This document shows, piece by piece, positions 1 through 9,634 of a DNA stretch of 64,000 nt. How positions within the stretch are numbered: the stretch's first letter is position 1; each line of letters begins with the position of its first letter. Both the position numbers and the translations under genes were made by a program. The notes below the pieces were generated by a model. It saw nothing but the letters and a program-made list of their open reading frames with translations. It was not told where the DNA came from and searched no databases. The stretch covers positions 112,245,769 to 112,309,768 of the forward strand of contig NC_056527.1 in the NCBI RefSeq assembly GCF_019175285.1. Direction: 5' to 3'. The DNA comes from Sceloporus undulatus. Taxonomy: Eukaryota; Chordata; Lepidosauria; Squamata; Phrynosomatidae.

Positions 1-639
1 TTCCTGAGACAAAGTGCTTTTGGCTTCACCTTTACAGTAGCCCTATCATGTGTCTTGGCCAAAACCATCACAGTGGTTCTAGCTTTCAAAGCCACTCAGC
101 CAGGGTCCAAAATGAGGGAATGGGTGGGCAAACCACTGGCCAATTCCATTGTTTTGTCCTGTTCATTTATCCAAGCCATCATTTATGTGGTGTGTCTGAT
201 AAGGTCTCCCCCATTCCCAGAGATTGACAAGCACTCAATGGTCAAAGAAATTGTCCTGGACTGTAGTCAAGGTTCACCTCTTAGGTTCTACAGTGTCTTC
301 AGCTTTATAAGTTTCTTGACCATTGTTAGTTTCATCATGGCTTTCCTTGCCCGGAAGTTACCTGACATTTTTAATGAAGCCAAGTTTATCACCTTCAGCA
401 TGTTGGCATTTTGCAGTGTATGGATCACCTTTATTCCAACATATTTGAGCACAAAAGGAAAATATGCATCAGCTGTGGAAGTCTTCTCTATCCTGGCCTC
501 TGCTGCTGGGTTGTTAATCTTTATATTTTCACCCAAAGTCTATATTGTTTTACTGAAGCCGGAGCTAAACAACAAGGAGCAGTTAATAAGGACAAAATGT
601 CCCAGAAAGTCCCCCAAAAATGGTCAAAATGCCCACTAG
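1..639 (+). CDS. V2R-A, vomeronasal type-2 receptor, 3' part of last exon
   Basis: Family C GPCR of the vomeronasal organ, entering the window inside its last exon. The frame is open from base 1 to the TAG at 637-639 (212 codons). It starts in the third membrane helix ([20 protein letters not shown]) and runs through the last helix. The V2R signatures [18 protein letters not shown] and YLSTKGK are present, as is the [11 protein letters not shown] end. The tail after LNNKEQLIR is about 15 residues longer than in the neighbours (ends KNGQNAH), probably because the old stop was lost. Upstream exons lie outside the window. Receptor identity is certain; whether the gene is complete cannot be judged. 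Confidence 0.93.
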   Translation, partial: FLRQSAFGFTFTVALSCVLAKTITVVLAFKATQPGSKMREWVGKPLANSIVLSCSFIQAIIYVVCLIRSPPFPEIDKHSMVKEIVLDCSQGSPLRFYSVFSFISFLTIVSFIMAFLARKLPDIFNEAKFITFSMLAFCSVWITFIPTYLSTKGKYASAVEVFSILASAAGLLIFIFSPKVYIVLLKPELNNKEQLIRTKCPRKSPKNGQNAH

Positions 640-808
640 AGCACATTTGGGAGCAAACACATTGGGGTTTTGCAGCAGCAGGTTCACTGGAGATGTGTGG
701 TCTTCCATTGCAGACCCCTAGCCTTCCACAGCTGCCCAATCCTGCCTTAATGGCTAGCACATGTGCATCATACAGAGCAACATTTTCCTAAATGATGTAT
801 CAGACTGT

Positions 809-1047
809 GGCCCTGTACAGACAGGCCAAAATAAAGCTGCTTCAGGTCATATTTGAGGTACAGTATGCTGTTTAAATTATGCATGTGTCCTAAGAGTCTG
901 GAAGCTGCTCCAAAGCCATGTCCCAGTCCTTAGGACTGGAGCATGGCTTTGGCATGGCTTCTGGACTCTTAGGATGCATGCGTCATTTAAGCAGCATATC
1001 ACCAAAGTGACCCGAAGCAGCTTTATTTTGGCTTGTCTGTATGGGCC
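809..1047. mobile_element. palindromic MITE (family 1, copy 1)
   Basis: Ends GGCCCTGTACAGACAGGCC and its inverse; AAATAAAGCTGCTTC mirrors GAAGCAGCTTTATTT. The interior is also mirrored (TCCTAAGAGTCTGGAAGC against GGCTTCTGGACTCTTAGGA). A second copy is at 10797-11098. hAT-like by its ends; no clean target duplication seen. Confidence 0.7.
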
Positions 1048-1860
1048 TTCATTTTCAGCCTGTTCAAATAGCCATAAGTGATCATTGCTTGAAGGTATGG
1101 ACTACCCAGAACATGTACATTTATCTCATCTGGTGCATGCCTGCCCATGAGTGGTCTCATTTGGGACTAATATTTGCATCAGAATCAACACTCTTCTCAG
1201 TCTTTTTTGTATTTATCAGAGGATATGTGTCATATTTGCTTGTACTTCAGCAGACTGGACTTGAGTACATATCCGCAAGACAAGCCTAATGAGGGCATTT
1301 TAGTTTCTTAAGCGCACAGTCTTTAGCAAAGGGAAGCATTACTCAATGAGTGAATAAAAGAAATGCTAATACATGGAAGCTTGAAGCAGTTGGCTTATAT
1401 GATGCTCACTATACCATAAGAACAGAATGCTGGACATTTTCCCCTTTCACAAGTCATCAGCATACCTTAGATACCTTAGATTAGCTTCCTGTACATTCTA
1501 TCTAGGCATTTGTTTGGAGTTGAATTATAATCTGTGTTGTGCATTTATACTGATTTAACTGGGCTGCTATTTCTTGATCTGAAATAAATTGATTTAATAA
1601 GTAATCTGGAAAGGCAGCAAGTCATGATTTTATTTCACTTGAGGTCTGCGGCAGGCTTTGGCATTATGGAGGTGACAATGGGAAAACATGTCAATTGTCA
1701 TTCTGTGGGGCTTTTTTAACTTTGAAAAGATGAGCAGTTTTAAGATTTCTCTTTTCTGCATTATTGGTGGGTAGGTGGGTGCTGAATCATTAAAACTGCA
1801 TCGCATGTTTTGTTATTTTATGTTTTTTACGTATATACGAGAGTATATGTGGAATAATAT
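1048..1860. other. intergenic, nothing recognised
   Basis: Between the MITE and the duplicated flank. AT-rich with no coding signal, no clear repeat ends and no RNA gene seen. Confidence 0.4.
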
Positions 1861-1899
1861 ATTTTTTTAAAAAATGCATGACATTTGTTGTCCTACTAA

Positions 1900-2215
1900 G
1901 GACTTCTGTGAAGAGGAGATAAACATGTTTTTCCCTTTCAGTCCTCAGGGAAACAGTTACACTAAGAAGGTGATTAATTCCCCTGTAATTTTCATTTTGG
2001 CCATGACTGAATTTGCTCCACTTCCTTGGGGATTTCCATTTAGACCTAGTGAAGAAGAAAAAAACAAGCAACAAAGAAGGCTGAAGGAAACTTTTAAGAG
2101 TGTCCAACCTATTCAAAGCAGCTGATGGCATGAAACAAAGTTTAATCAATTTGATCATTTAAAGTATTGCAGAGAACTGGTCTGAAGAATCTGGGGAGAG
2201 ATGATTCAGTGGATT
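1900..2215 (+). repeat. V2R-A downstream flank, duplicated behind V2R-B
   Basis: GAGGAGATAAACATGTT, TCCACTTCC.TGGGGATTT, AACAAGCAACAAAGAAG and CTGAAGGAAACTTTTAA recur in order at 17168-17470. This is non-coding duplicated sequence that dates from copying of a V2R unit. Confidence 0.75.
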
Positions 2216-2479
2216 GGAACTAGATTAGTTATATATTTTATTTCCTTATGAAAATGTTTCTGTCCCTTCCTACATTGAAAAGATTTGGTTTACAAGTAAA
2301 ACTAAAACATTTTAAATCAATTAAAATATTTTTTTAAAAAACTAAAACTGATTGGACATAATTAATGAATAAAAAGACATTTAAGAGTAAAACAATTTAA
2401 GATTATACGCATTAGGATCTGACAGAACTCAACGAAGCCTATAGGGTTTAATGATCAGCCACATTTTTACTTGATGGTC

Positions 2480-2646
2480 AAAATCACACTACACTGTTTT
2501 AGCACTATTATTCCACTTTAACTCCTATGGCTCTCTCCTGTGGAATTCTGGGGTTTGTAGTTTAGTGTAACCTAAAAACTCTCCATCTTAGACTTCTAAA
2601 TGCCCCTCCCTAAACTTCAAATCCCAGAATTCCACATTGATGAACC
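2480..2646. mobile_element. degenerate palindromic MITE (family 2)
   Basis: Old copy of the element better seen at 23112-23336: ACTTTAACTCCTATGGC, TGGAATTCTGGGGTTTGTAG and the mirrored CAAATCCCAGAATTCCACA. Confidence 0.5.
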
Positions 2647-2653
2647 TTGTAAG

Positions 2654-2991
2654 CAGTGTTGCCAATCATCCTCGAAGGAAATTCCCTGATTGGCATCCCA
2701 GAATGCTCCCAAATTTCCCAGAATGGGGACAGGACTTCTTGGTCAGGGGGCACAAGGCACTATAGGAAAGCTAAAGGGGGTGGGACTTCCAGGATGGGAG
2801 GTATGTCAGGAGGTTTGGGGGGGGGGGGCAGGGAAGGTATTTTTGACTGAGTTTTTTGGGCTGGAAGGTTAAATTTCCCTGAGGGCTGAATTTCCCAGAA
2901 TCTTCCCAGAACTTTAGCAATCCCGGAAATGACATTGGAAACCTTTGAAATTCCCAATTTCCAGGAAAAATCCCAGAAATGGGCAACACAG
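2654..2991. mobile_element. hAT-like MITE with 8-bp target duplication
   Basis: Left end CAGTGTTGCCA, right end inverse CTGTGTTGCCC. Flanks CTTGTAAG (2646-2653) and CTTGAAAG (2992-2999) match at 7 of 8 positions, the duplication length of the hAT superfamily. 338 bp, with repeated TTTCCCAGAAT-type modules and no transposase. Confidence 0.75.
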
Positions 2992-3276
2992 CTTGAAAGT
3001 TTGGTGTGATATTGTCCGGCCTCTAAATGAAATCAGTGCTGGTGCCAGTCAGACCTTCAAGAGGAAGGCATTCCACAATTGGGGTGCCACAGCTCAAAAG
3101 GCTTTCTCCCATATCCCCATACAGTCTATTGACCCCATTAGTGGGGCTCAGAGAAGGGCCTGAAAGCAGACCTCAGTCCTTGAGCAAGAACCCAAGCCAG
3201 TTAGGGCTTTGCATGCCATTGTAAGGCTCTTGAGCCAAATATAATGGCAGTCAATGCAATTCTTTAAAGTCGATGA

Positions 3277-3631
3277 TGAAGATTTACACACCAGTGCTTA
3301 CCATGGGATAAGCGCTGGTAAAAACACCAGAAAAACATCAGGGATGCACATGTATCTGAAAGCCTGACATGCTTCCTAAACATCAGGGAATTGTCCCCTC
3401 ACCTTCAGTGTCCCTAAATCATTTGGGGAGCAGCCATTTCCCATTAATGCAAAGTTTCCATTATTGGGAAATGGCTACTTCCTGAAGGATTCAGGGGCAC
3501 TGGAGGCAAGGGGGATGATTCCCTGATGTTTAGGAAGCATGTCAGGCTTTCAGACCCATGTGCTTCCCTGACATTTTTCTGGCGTTTTACCAGCACTTAC
3601 CCAACAGTATGCGCTGGTGTGGAAATCTTCA
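3277..3631. mobile_element. foldback MITE 1 inside L2
   Basis: Long inverted repeat: TGAAGATTTACACACCAG mirrors CTGGTGTGGAAATCTTCA, and GCCTGACATGCTTCCTAAAC mirrors GTTTAGGAAGCATGTCAGGC. Centre near 3450 with GGAAATGGC. 355 bp. Confidence 0.75.
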
Positions 3632-3635
3632 CTAT

Positions 3636-3947
3636 GAAGATTTTCATACCTTGCTCAAATGTTGCTCAAACATTCCTGAAACATCACTCAAAAGTGGAGG
3701 AAGCACGCGTCTGTGGAAGCCAAGTCCATCGTCATAGAATCGTCGCTCCCTTAGCATCCTTGAATCATTCCAGGGGAGCAGATTTCTTATGAATGCAAAA
3801 TTCGCTCCCCTTGAAAAGATTCAGGGATGCTAGAATGAGCAACATTTCCATGATGATGGAGGAAGCGTGCCTGGCTTCCACACACGTGTGGTTCCTCCAC
3901 CTTTGAGGAACGTTTGAGCGACGATTGAGCAAGGTATGAAAATCTTC
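3636..3947. mobile_element. foldback MITE 2, adjacent to the first
   Basis: GAAGATTTTCATACCTTGCT mirrors AGCAAGGTATGAAAATCTTC; AGTGGAGGAAGCACGCGT has its counterpart near 3895. Its ends resemble those of the neighbouring foldback, so they are probably the same family. 312 bp. Confidence 0.75.
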
Positions 3948-4563
3948 TATACGCTGCCTATATAGTATTCCAGTCAGCACACCTCTGCATTTTGTTCTGG
4001 CTGGAACTTCCAAGTCATCTTCAAGGCATTCTCAAATAAAACACATTTGTCTAATCAGGAGGTTAGACAGGCAGGAAATTGCTGTGGCTTGGTTACCACT
4101 GTCTAGGAAAGGTGATAGCTGGTGCACAAACCAAATCTGGTGCCAGATGCTATGAGCCACAGAATCCCCTTAGGCCTCCCAAGACAAGAATTAATCCAGG
4201 AGTACTCTCAAGCTGTGTACCTGCTGCTCCAGGGGCAGTGGACATTGTGCTTTACCCAAGACAATGTGGTTTACCCAATTCCTAGGTCCAAAACCCACCA
4301 ATCCATACAGCCATATCTCCCTCTTCCCAAGATCATTCCGATAGGGAGCATACATTCCTTCTTCATTTCTTGGGATTCACCCAAACACATAGATTAGGTT
4401 ATTTATATTTAATTAATTAAATAAATGAGAAACAACTGAAATAACTGGCAGATTTTAGTTCTGGCTTGTCCTACAAATTTCTGTGGAAACTAGGTTTAAA
4501 CAGTTTAGTCCAGGCCCAGCCAAAGGGCTCCAGCATCAGAGATAACTTATAGTTCTGTGTGAC

Positions 4564-4670
4564 TCTCTCCCCTACAATTATCAAAACAACCATGATTATT
4601 TCCACTTCTTCTTAAAGTCCCTTGGTAGAATAGACACTACAAAATGATCAGTAATGGGTTCTATAAATAT
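4564..4670 (+). promoter_or_regulatory. V2R-B upstream module
   Basis: Block 4564-4625 (CTCCCCTACAATTATC...CATGATTATTTC...AAAGTCCC) then CTATAAATATCC at 4661-4672, about 195 bp before the ATG. The same order of motifs precedes V2R-C, D, E and F. AATTA is a homeodomain-type core. Promoter function is inferred from position and conservation. Confidence 0.6.
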
Positions 4671-4858
4671 CCTTTAAAATATTCAAAGATAGGCTAGAGA
4701 CAGGCAGGTTCCCATTGCTGATAAATTCCACTTTAGATATTTACAATCAAACCATTATATCTCCAGGATGACTAGCCACAAAACTCAGGCCATGCCACTC
4801 AGATCATCTCAGACAAAACTCTGATATTTGCTAGGGTAGCAAGGATTTTTAAGAAAAG

Positions 4859-5076
4859 ATGATGGAATTAGCGGTGCTGATATTAGTGCTCTTGCCTCCC
4901 ACAGCATGCACATCTCCTAATATTAAATGTCATGTCAGGGGCCTCCTTCCAGGACTCCACACATTTTATCAGCCGAGAGACATCAATATTGCACTCATTA
5001 CTACTCAGCGTCTCATATTTTCACAACCAATGACTTTTAAAGAACTTCCCTCTCCTGAACTATCTGAAAAGTTCAT
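4859..5076 (+). CDS. V2R-B exon 1 (signal peptide)
   Basis: Codes the signal peptide and the first ~50 mature residues ([12 protein letters not shown], then a [15 protein letters not shown] stretch typical of V2R exon 1). The donor is TTCAT|GTAAGA. Length 218 nt leaves two bases to pair with the first base of exon 2. Confidence 0.9.
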
Positions 5077-8000
5077 GTAAGAAGCTATATTTTCTTAGAT
5101 CATAAAATGCAGCACCTTCCATTCTTATGATTAAATTCCATTTTGCAATCTTTTTAATGTTATGTAAGATGTTGGGGTTATTTATTAATATTAAATTATA
5201 CATTATATCTATCCTAACAACATTCTTAAATAGGTAGTTGTAATGATAGAATTCCCCTCTTGCAGATTCATTCGGCATGATATTAAAAACATTTTTTCTT
5301 CTCTTTTGGAATAGTGGCATATGGTTTCCTATGCATTGCTAATAATTTTTATTGTTGATATTAATATTATTGTTGTTGATCAGTATTTGCAATACTAGCT
5401 CAGGCTGAGAGGGACTCTGTAAGGATATACATGGAAAAATAGTTAAACATGTCCAGATAGATGTTATGTCCAAGATTAGACTTTTGGGCTTTTAAAAATT
5501 ATTTATTTTATAATTATTATAATATCTGATTCAGTTATCTTTTTCTTCTGTCTGCCCTTGTTTTTGTTTGTATATCAATCTATTTCTTTGTTGGTTGCAA
5601 TATGTTTCACTTATATAAGGCATAATAACAACCCTGTTTAAGAACTGTGTATTTGCAGATCTGAATTCATTGATTACAACTACATACTAAACTGTTTTTT
5701 TTGCAATCTGGATGGTCTTTTATACTGGATATTCTGGACTGCAAATCTGACTCAATCCATTTTTTACCAAAATATGGGGGGGGTGTAAAAAAAAGCTTTA
5801 TTTTCTACTGATTTCTTAATGTTTTCATTGAAAATTATTGGTAGCTGTTACAAGGAGTTGTGCAATCTCTCTTTTCAGATAATACTTTTCATTGATGAAG
5901 AGAATTGGTTCACCTAAATTTCCATCACTCAGAATATATTTGTATTTCCAATCTGAACCTTTGCATTCCTATGCTTCAGCTCCTGTTTCTGTTGATGGTG
6001 GTCACTGCAGCAGTATTAGAAAATAAACTGGTCTTACTTTTTAAAAAAAAATCCTCCATCCTTAGTCAGTTTCATTGTATGCAGTGTACATAGTGTTAAA
6101 AACATTAAATTGCTGACTTTTTAAAAAATTACATTGACCAAGAGTAAATTGTTACATGGAAGACCTTTGTCCCTCATTCAGTCCTCAAAATAAATTTCTG
6201 TGTTCAAATTTCTCCTTTCTATATCATCATCATCATAGTTTATTGTGCTAGAGTAAGACCATGGCAAAAAGCTTTAAAAATACAAAAGACATTTAAGAAA
6301 AGTCCAAAAGATATCCCATGTGCTGCTGATGTACAACGTTAACTTTGAGCCTTCTCTGAGAGAATGGAGCACAAAGACAGTTTCTATGTCTGACTGCTGA
6401 TTGTTCAATTGACCAAGTTACATTTTATGTGCATTAAGAAAAGACATTCTCTGCTTTTATTACAAATAAATCCAACAGTAATAACAAATCTATATGAAGA
6501 AAGATTCAACATGGGCCTGAATTTGTGTTTAAATATTTATTTGTGTCTACTAACCCATGTACTATAGGGCTGATATTCAGAGAAGTAAAAAAATATTTGA
6601 TGTATCTCCCAGTCTAGGTGAACCGTGCATCAGTAGGGGCCACAGATTGTATTTTAGCATGGTATAATAACTAAATTTATATGAAACTGAAATATACCAG
6701 CATCCAAAAGCAGATGCACTATGACCCAGTGTGTACTCCCATTGCAGTGTGCTCACACAGCTCTACCAGCATATAGTGGCTATGAGATTTGCTGTGAAGG
6801 AAATAAATGGAAACCCCCAGATCTTATCCAATGTCAGCATGGGCTTTCAGATCTATGACAGCCAGCTCCGTGCAAGTTCAGCCCTTCTTGCCTCTGTGGA
6901 ACTTCTCTCAAATCGGGAAAGATTAATCCCAAATTACAAATGTGGCATCCATTATCATCCAGTAGCAGTCATTGTGGCACCTGATTCTTATGTCTGTGTC
7001 ACAGTTGCACCCATCTTAGCTCTCTACAAGATTCCACAGGTAAGCTTTGCCTTTTGGAAGTACTTTTCAATTCCTTGATTGAGCCTGTCCATCTGCATTC
7101 CTTTTTTCCAACTGTCTTCTACCTTGTCTTTTCTAGTGGGTGGTCCTGTCTTCTCAAGATGTGTCCAAAATACACCAGTCTCAGTTTAGTCATCTTGGCT
7201 TCTAGGGATAGTTCACACTTAATTTGTTCTAGGAGCCATTTATTTGTCTTTTTAGCAATCCACAGTATCTGTGAACCTCTTCTCCAGCACCACATTTCAA
7301 ATAAAGTCATTTTCTTTTTGTCAGCTTTATTAGCTGTCTAGCTTTTACATAGTGCACAAACATAAACATTTGTGAGGGAAGGGTTACATAAAAATCAATG
7401 CTCGTTGCATAATTCAGAGGAAAGAAAATTCTGAACTATGACCAGAATCCACATGAGTACTTACAAATCTGTAACTGAGGGTTATGCACTTGTGACTGCT
7501 ATATATTCATAATCTCTATGTAGCCCCTAGTTTAGAGCCCACATAGGGACCATAAAAGTCTCTGAAACTCCACTTACTGGTCTGCAGCCACTGGGATTGA
7601 TGGGAGTCTGTTTCCCTGTTAACCGAGAAGCAGCTGCCTAACATTCCCACCCACATCCCTTGCATGAGCAATATCCAGCGTGAGGGGATATTGCAACTGG
7701 AGTTCTTCTGCCTGTCATACTAGAAGGTTGAGAGTCTCAGGCATATTCTTCTCAATTGAGGGGAATAGACTTCTAGCGATCCCAGTAAGTGTGGTTTGGG
7801 GGGGGGGGGGCAGTGGCCTGGCTGGAATCCAGTAGTTAACAATGTTACGTAGTACATGTATGTAGAAAAAAATGCACCAAAACTTCCCTTGTGCAAAACA
7901 TTCAACAATGTTGATGTCTCACATTCAAGGAAGAAATAAACAAAAGTTGACACTCCTGGCACTGGCCAGATTGGAAAGATCCACTTTATATCCCACCCAC

Positions 8001-9584
8001 CCCCAATGTTCCTTACTTAAGACAATCTGTACTCTTAAGACTTACTGTATTCTTTCTCTCCACATCTCCAGATTTCATGCATTTATATAAAGTCTTTGAC
8101 AGGTACAGTTGATTTCTTTCTCAATAGAGTTCCAATGATTAGGATTTCCAAATATTCAGGTTTCCGATCCATCATGGGTTGGATTGAGACAATCGACAAT
8201 GAATCAAGGTACTCATCTAAACCAATGCATTTGGTTCCAAATCAAGTCAAGGGAGCCTGCATAACTGTTGCCATTTTAGATGCCAGAGATTACCATGTTG
8301 ACTTCAGTTTCACCACAGTTGTATTTTTACAGTGTGCTGTCTGTGGTTCTACTTTTGAACAGTGCCCAGAAATGGCAACAGGTTCCAAATATTCATTGCC
8401 AACAATGATGATAACCAAAAGCATACTATTCAAATGCTGAAAAAAATTATTCCATGGTCTATTCTACCTCTGACCACAACTGAAAGCACTTCTGTAACCT
8501 CTGAAAAACTATGTGCATTTGGACAAGGAAAACTGATGGATCACTTGCTTCTGTGTGAGCCCAATAATATCTAAAGTTTTGCTGAAGGAGACAGCTAGCA
8601 TGTTGCATCTGTTTCTGAAGCCCACTTGGCAGGGACATGAGAGAGGGTTTACTCGGGGGACATCCATTTATTGTGAAATGCCCTTTATTGGGAAGCTTTA
8701 TTAATGGAACTTTACAGCTATGCAAAAGCCTTCTTGTAATTTTTTAATCTCTCTTATCTAATTTTTTTAAACTGCAGGTGGAAATATAAAAGGCAGAAGG
8801 GCAAATAAAACATTCAGGTACAATGTTTGTTCCTGATCTAAATAATCAGTTTATGACAGTCAGATTGTTACAGCTGATGTTTTGGCTTGAGAGCTTCATC
8901 TGTTAGACCATAGCACACCTGTGTCCTGACAGATAGGAGGCTCAAAATGAAATCTGGCTTACTTCTGAGTTGATACTGTGGGACATGGAACACAATTTGA
9001 CTATTGTTTTTTGTGGGTTTTTTGGGGCTATGTGGCCATGTTCTAGAAAACTAACAAGAAAATGCTTGCCTGGAAAAAGTTGGGTCCTCAGCAAATGGGA
9101 AACCAGTCAGAGTCAAGAGCTTTCCCAACAGATAATGATCACCAATTAGCAGACACTAATCCTCTTTTGCATTAGCCTCACAGCCTGAGGCCTGCCTTTA
9201 ACACAGAAGAATACACATGCAAATCACTCCTGCATTCCCAGGCTCACACAGTATATATACACCCAACTTTTTCCAGGCAAAGCATTCTCTGAAGATGTCA
9301 GCCACAGATGCTGGAGAAAAGTCAGGAAGAAACTCTTCTAGAACATGACCACATAGCCCGAAAAACCCACAAAAAACTTTGGATGCCGGCCATGAAAGCC
9401 TTCAACTTCGAATTTGAGTATTACTTTTTTCCCCACACAAACCTGCGAAAACACTAAGATCATCAGGGCAAGGCTTTATCTTGGTCCCAGCACCATCATA
9501 GGCTTACTTGTGAGTATACAAGAGTCAGTCTCTATATGTTTAATGTAATTTTGTCCTGTTTAAATAACATGATTTTTTAAAATA

Positions 9585-9634
<50 letters not shown>

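Larger units (their letters stand above)
3004..4395 (-). mobile_element. L2 LINE fragment, split by two foldback elements
   Basis: Degenerate L2 sequence on the minus strand at 3004-3276 and 3960-4395. The segment around 4200-4290, which reads CAAGCTGTGTACCTGC and CTCCAGGGGCAGTGG on the plus strand, and GGCATTCCACAATTGGGG near 3067 are parallel to parts of the L2 copy at 42036-43405. No open frame. Confidence 0.6.

Noticed and set aside
411-791. Open frame overlapping the end of V2R-A
   Set aside because: Alternative frame of the receptor exon running into the 3' flank; no family likeness.
8096-8440. 114-codon open frame in V2R-B intron 2
   Set aside because: Not a V2R exon, no known family, no flanking signals.
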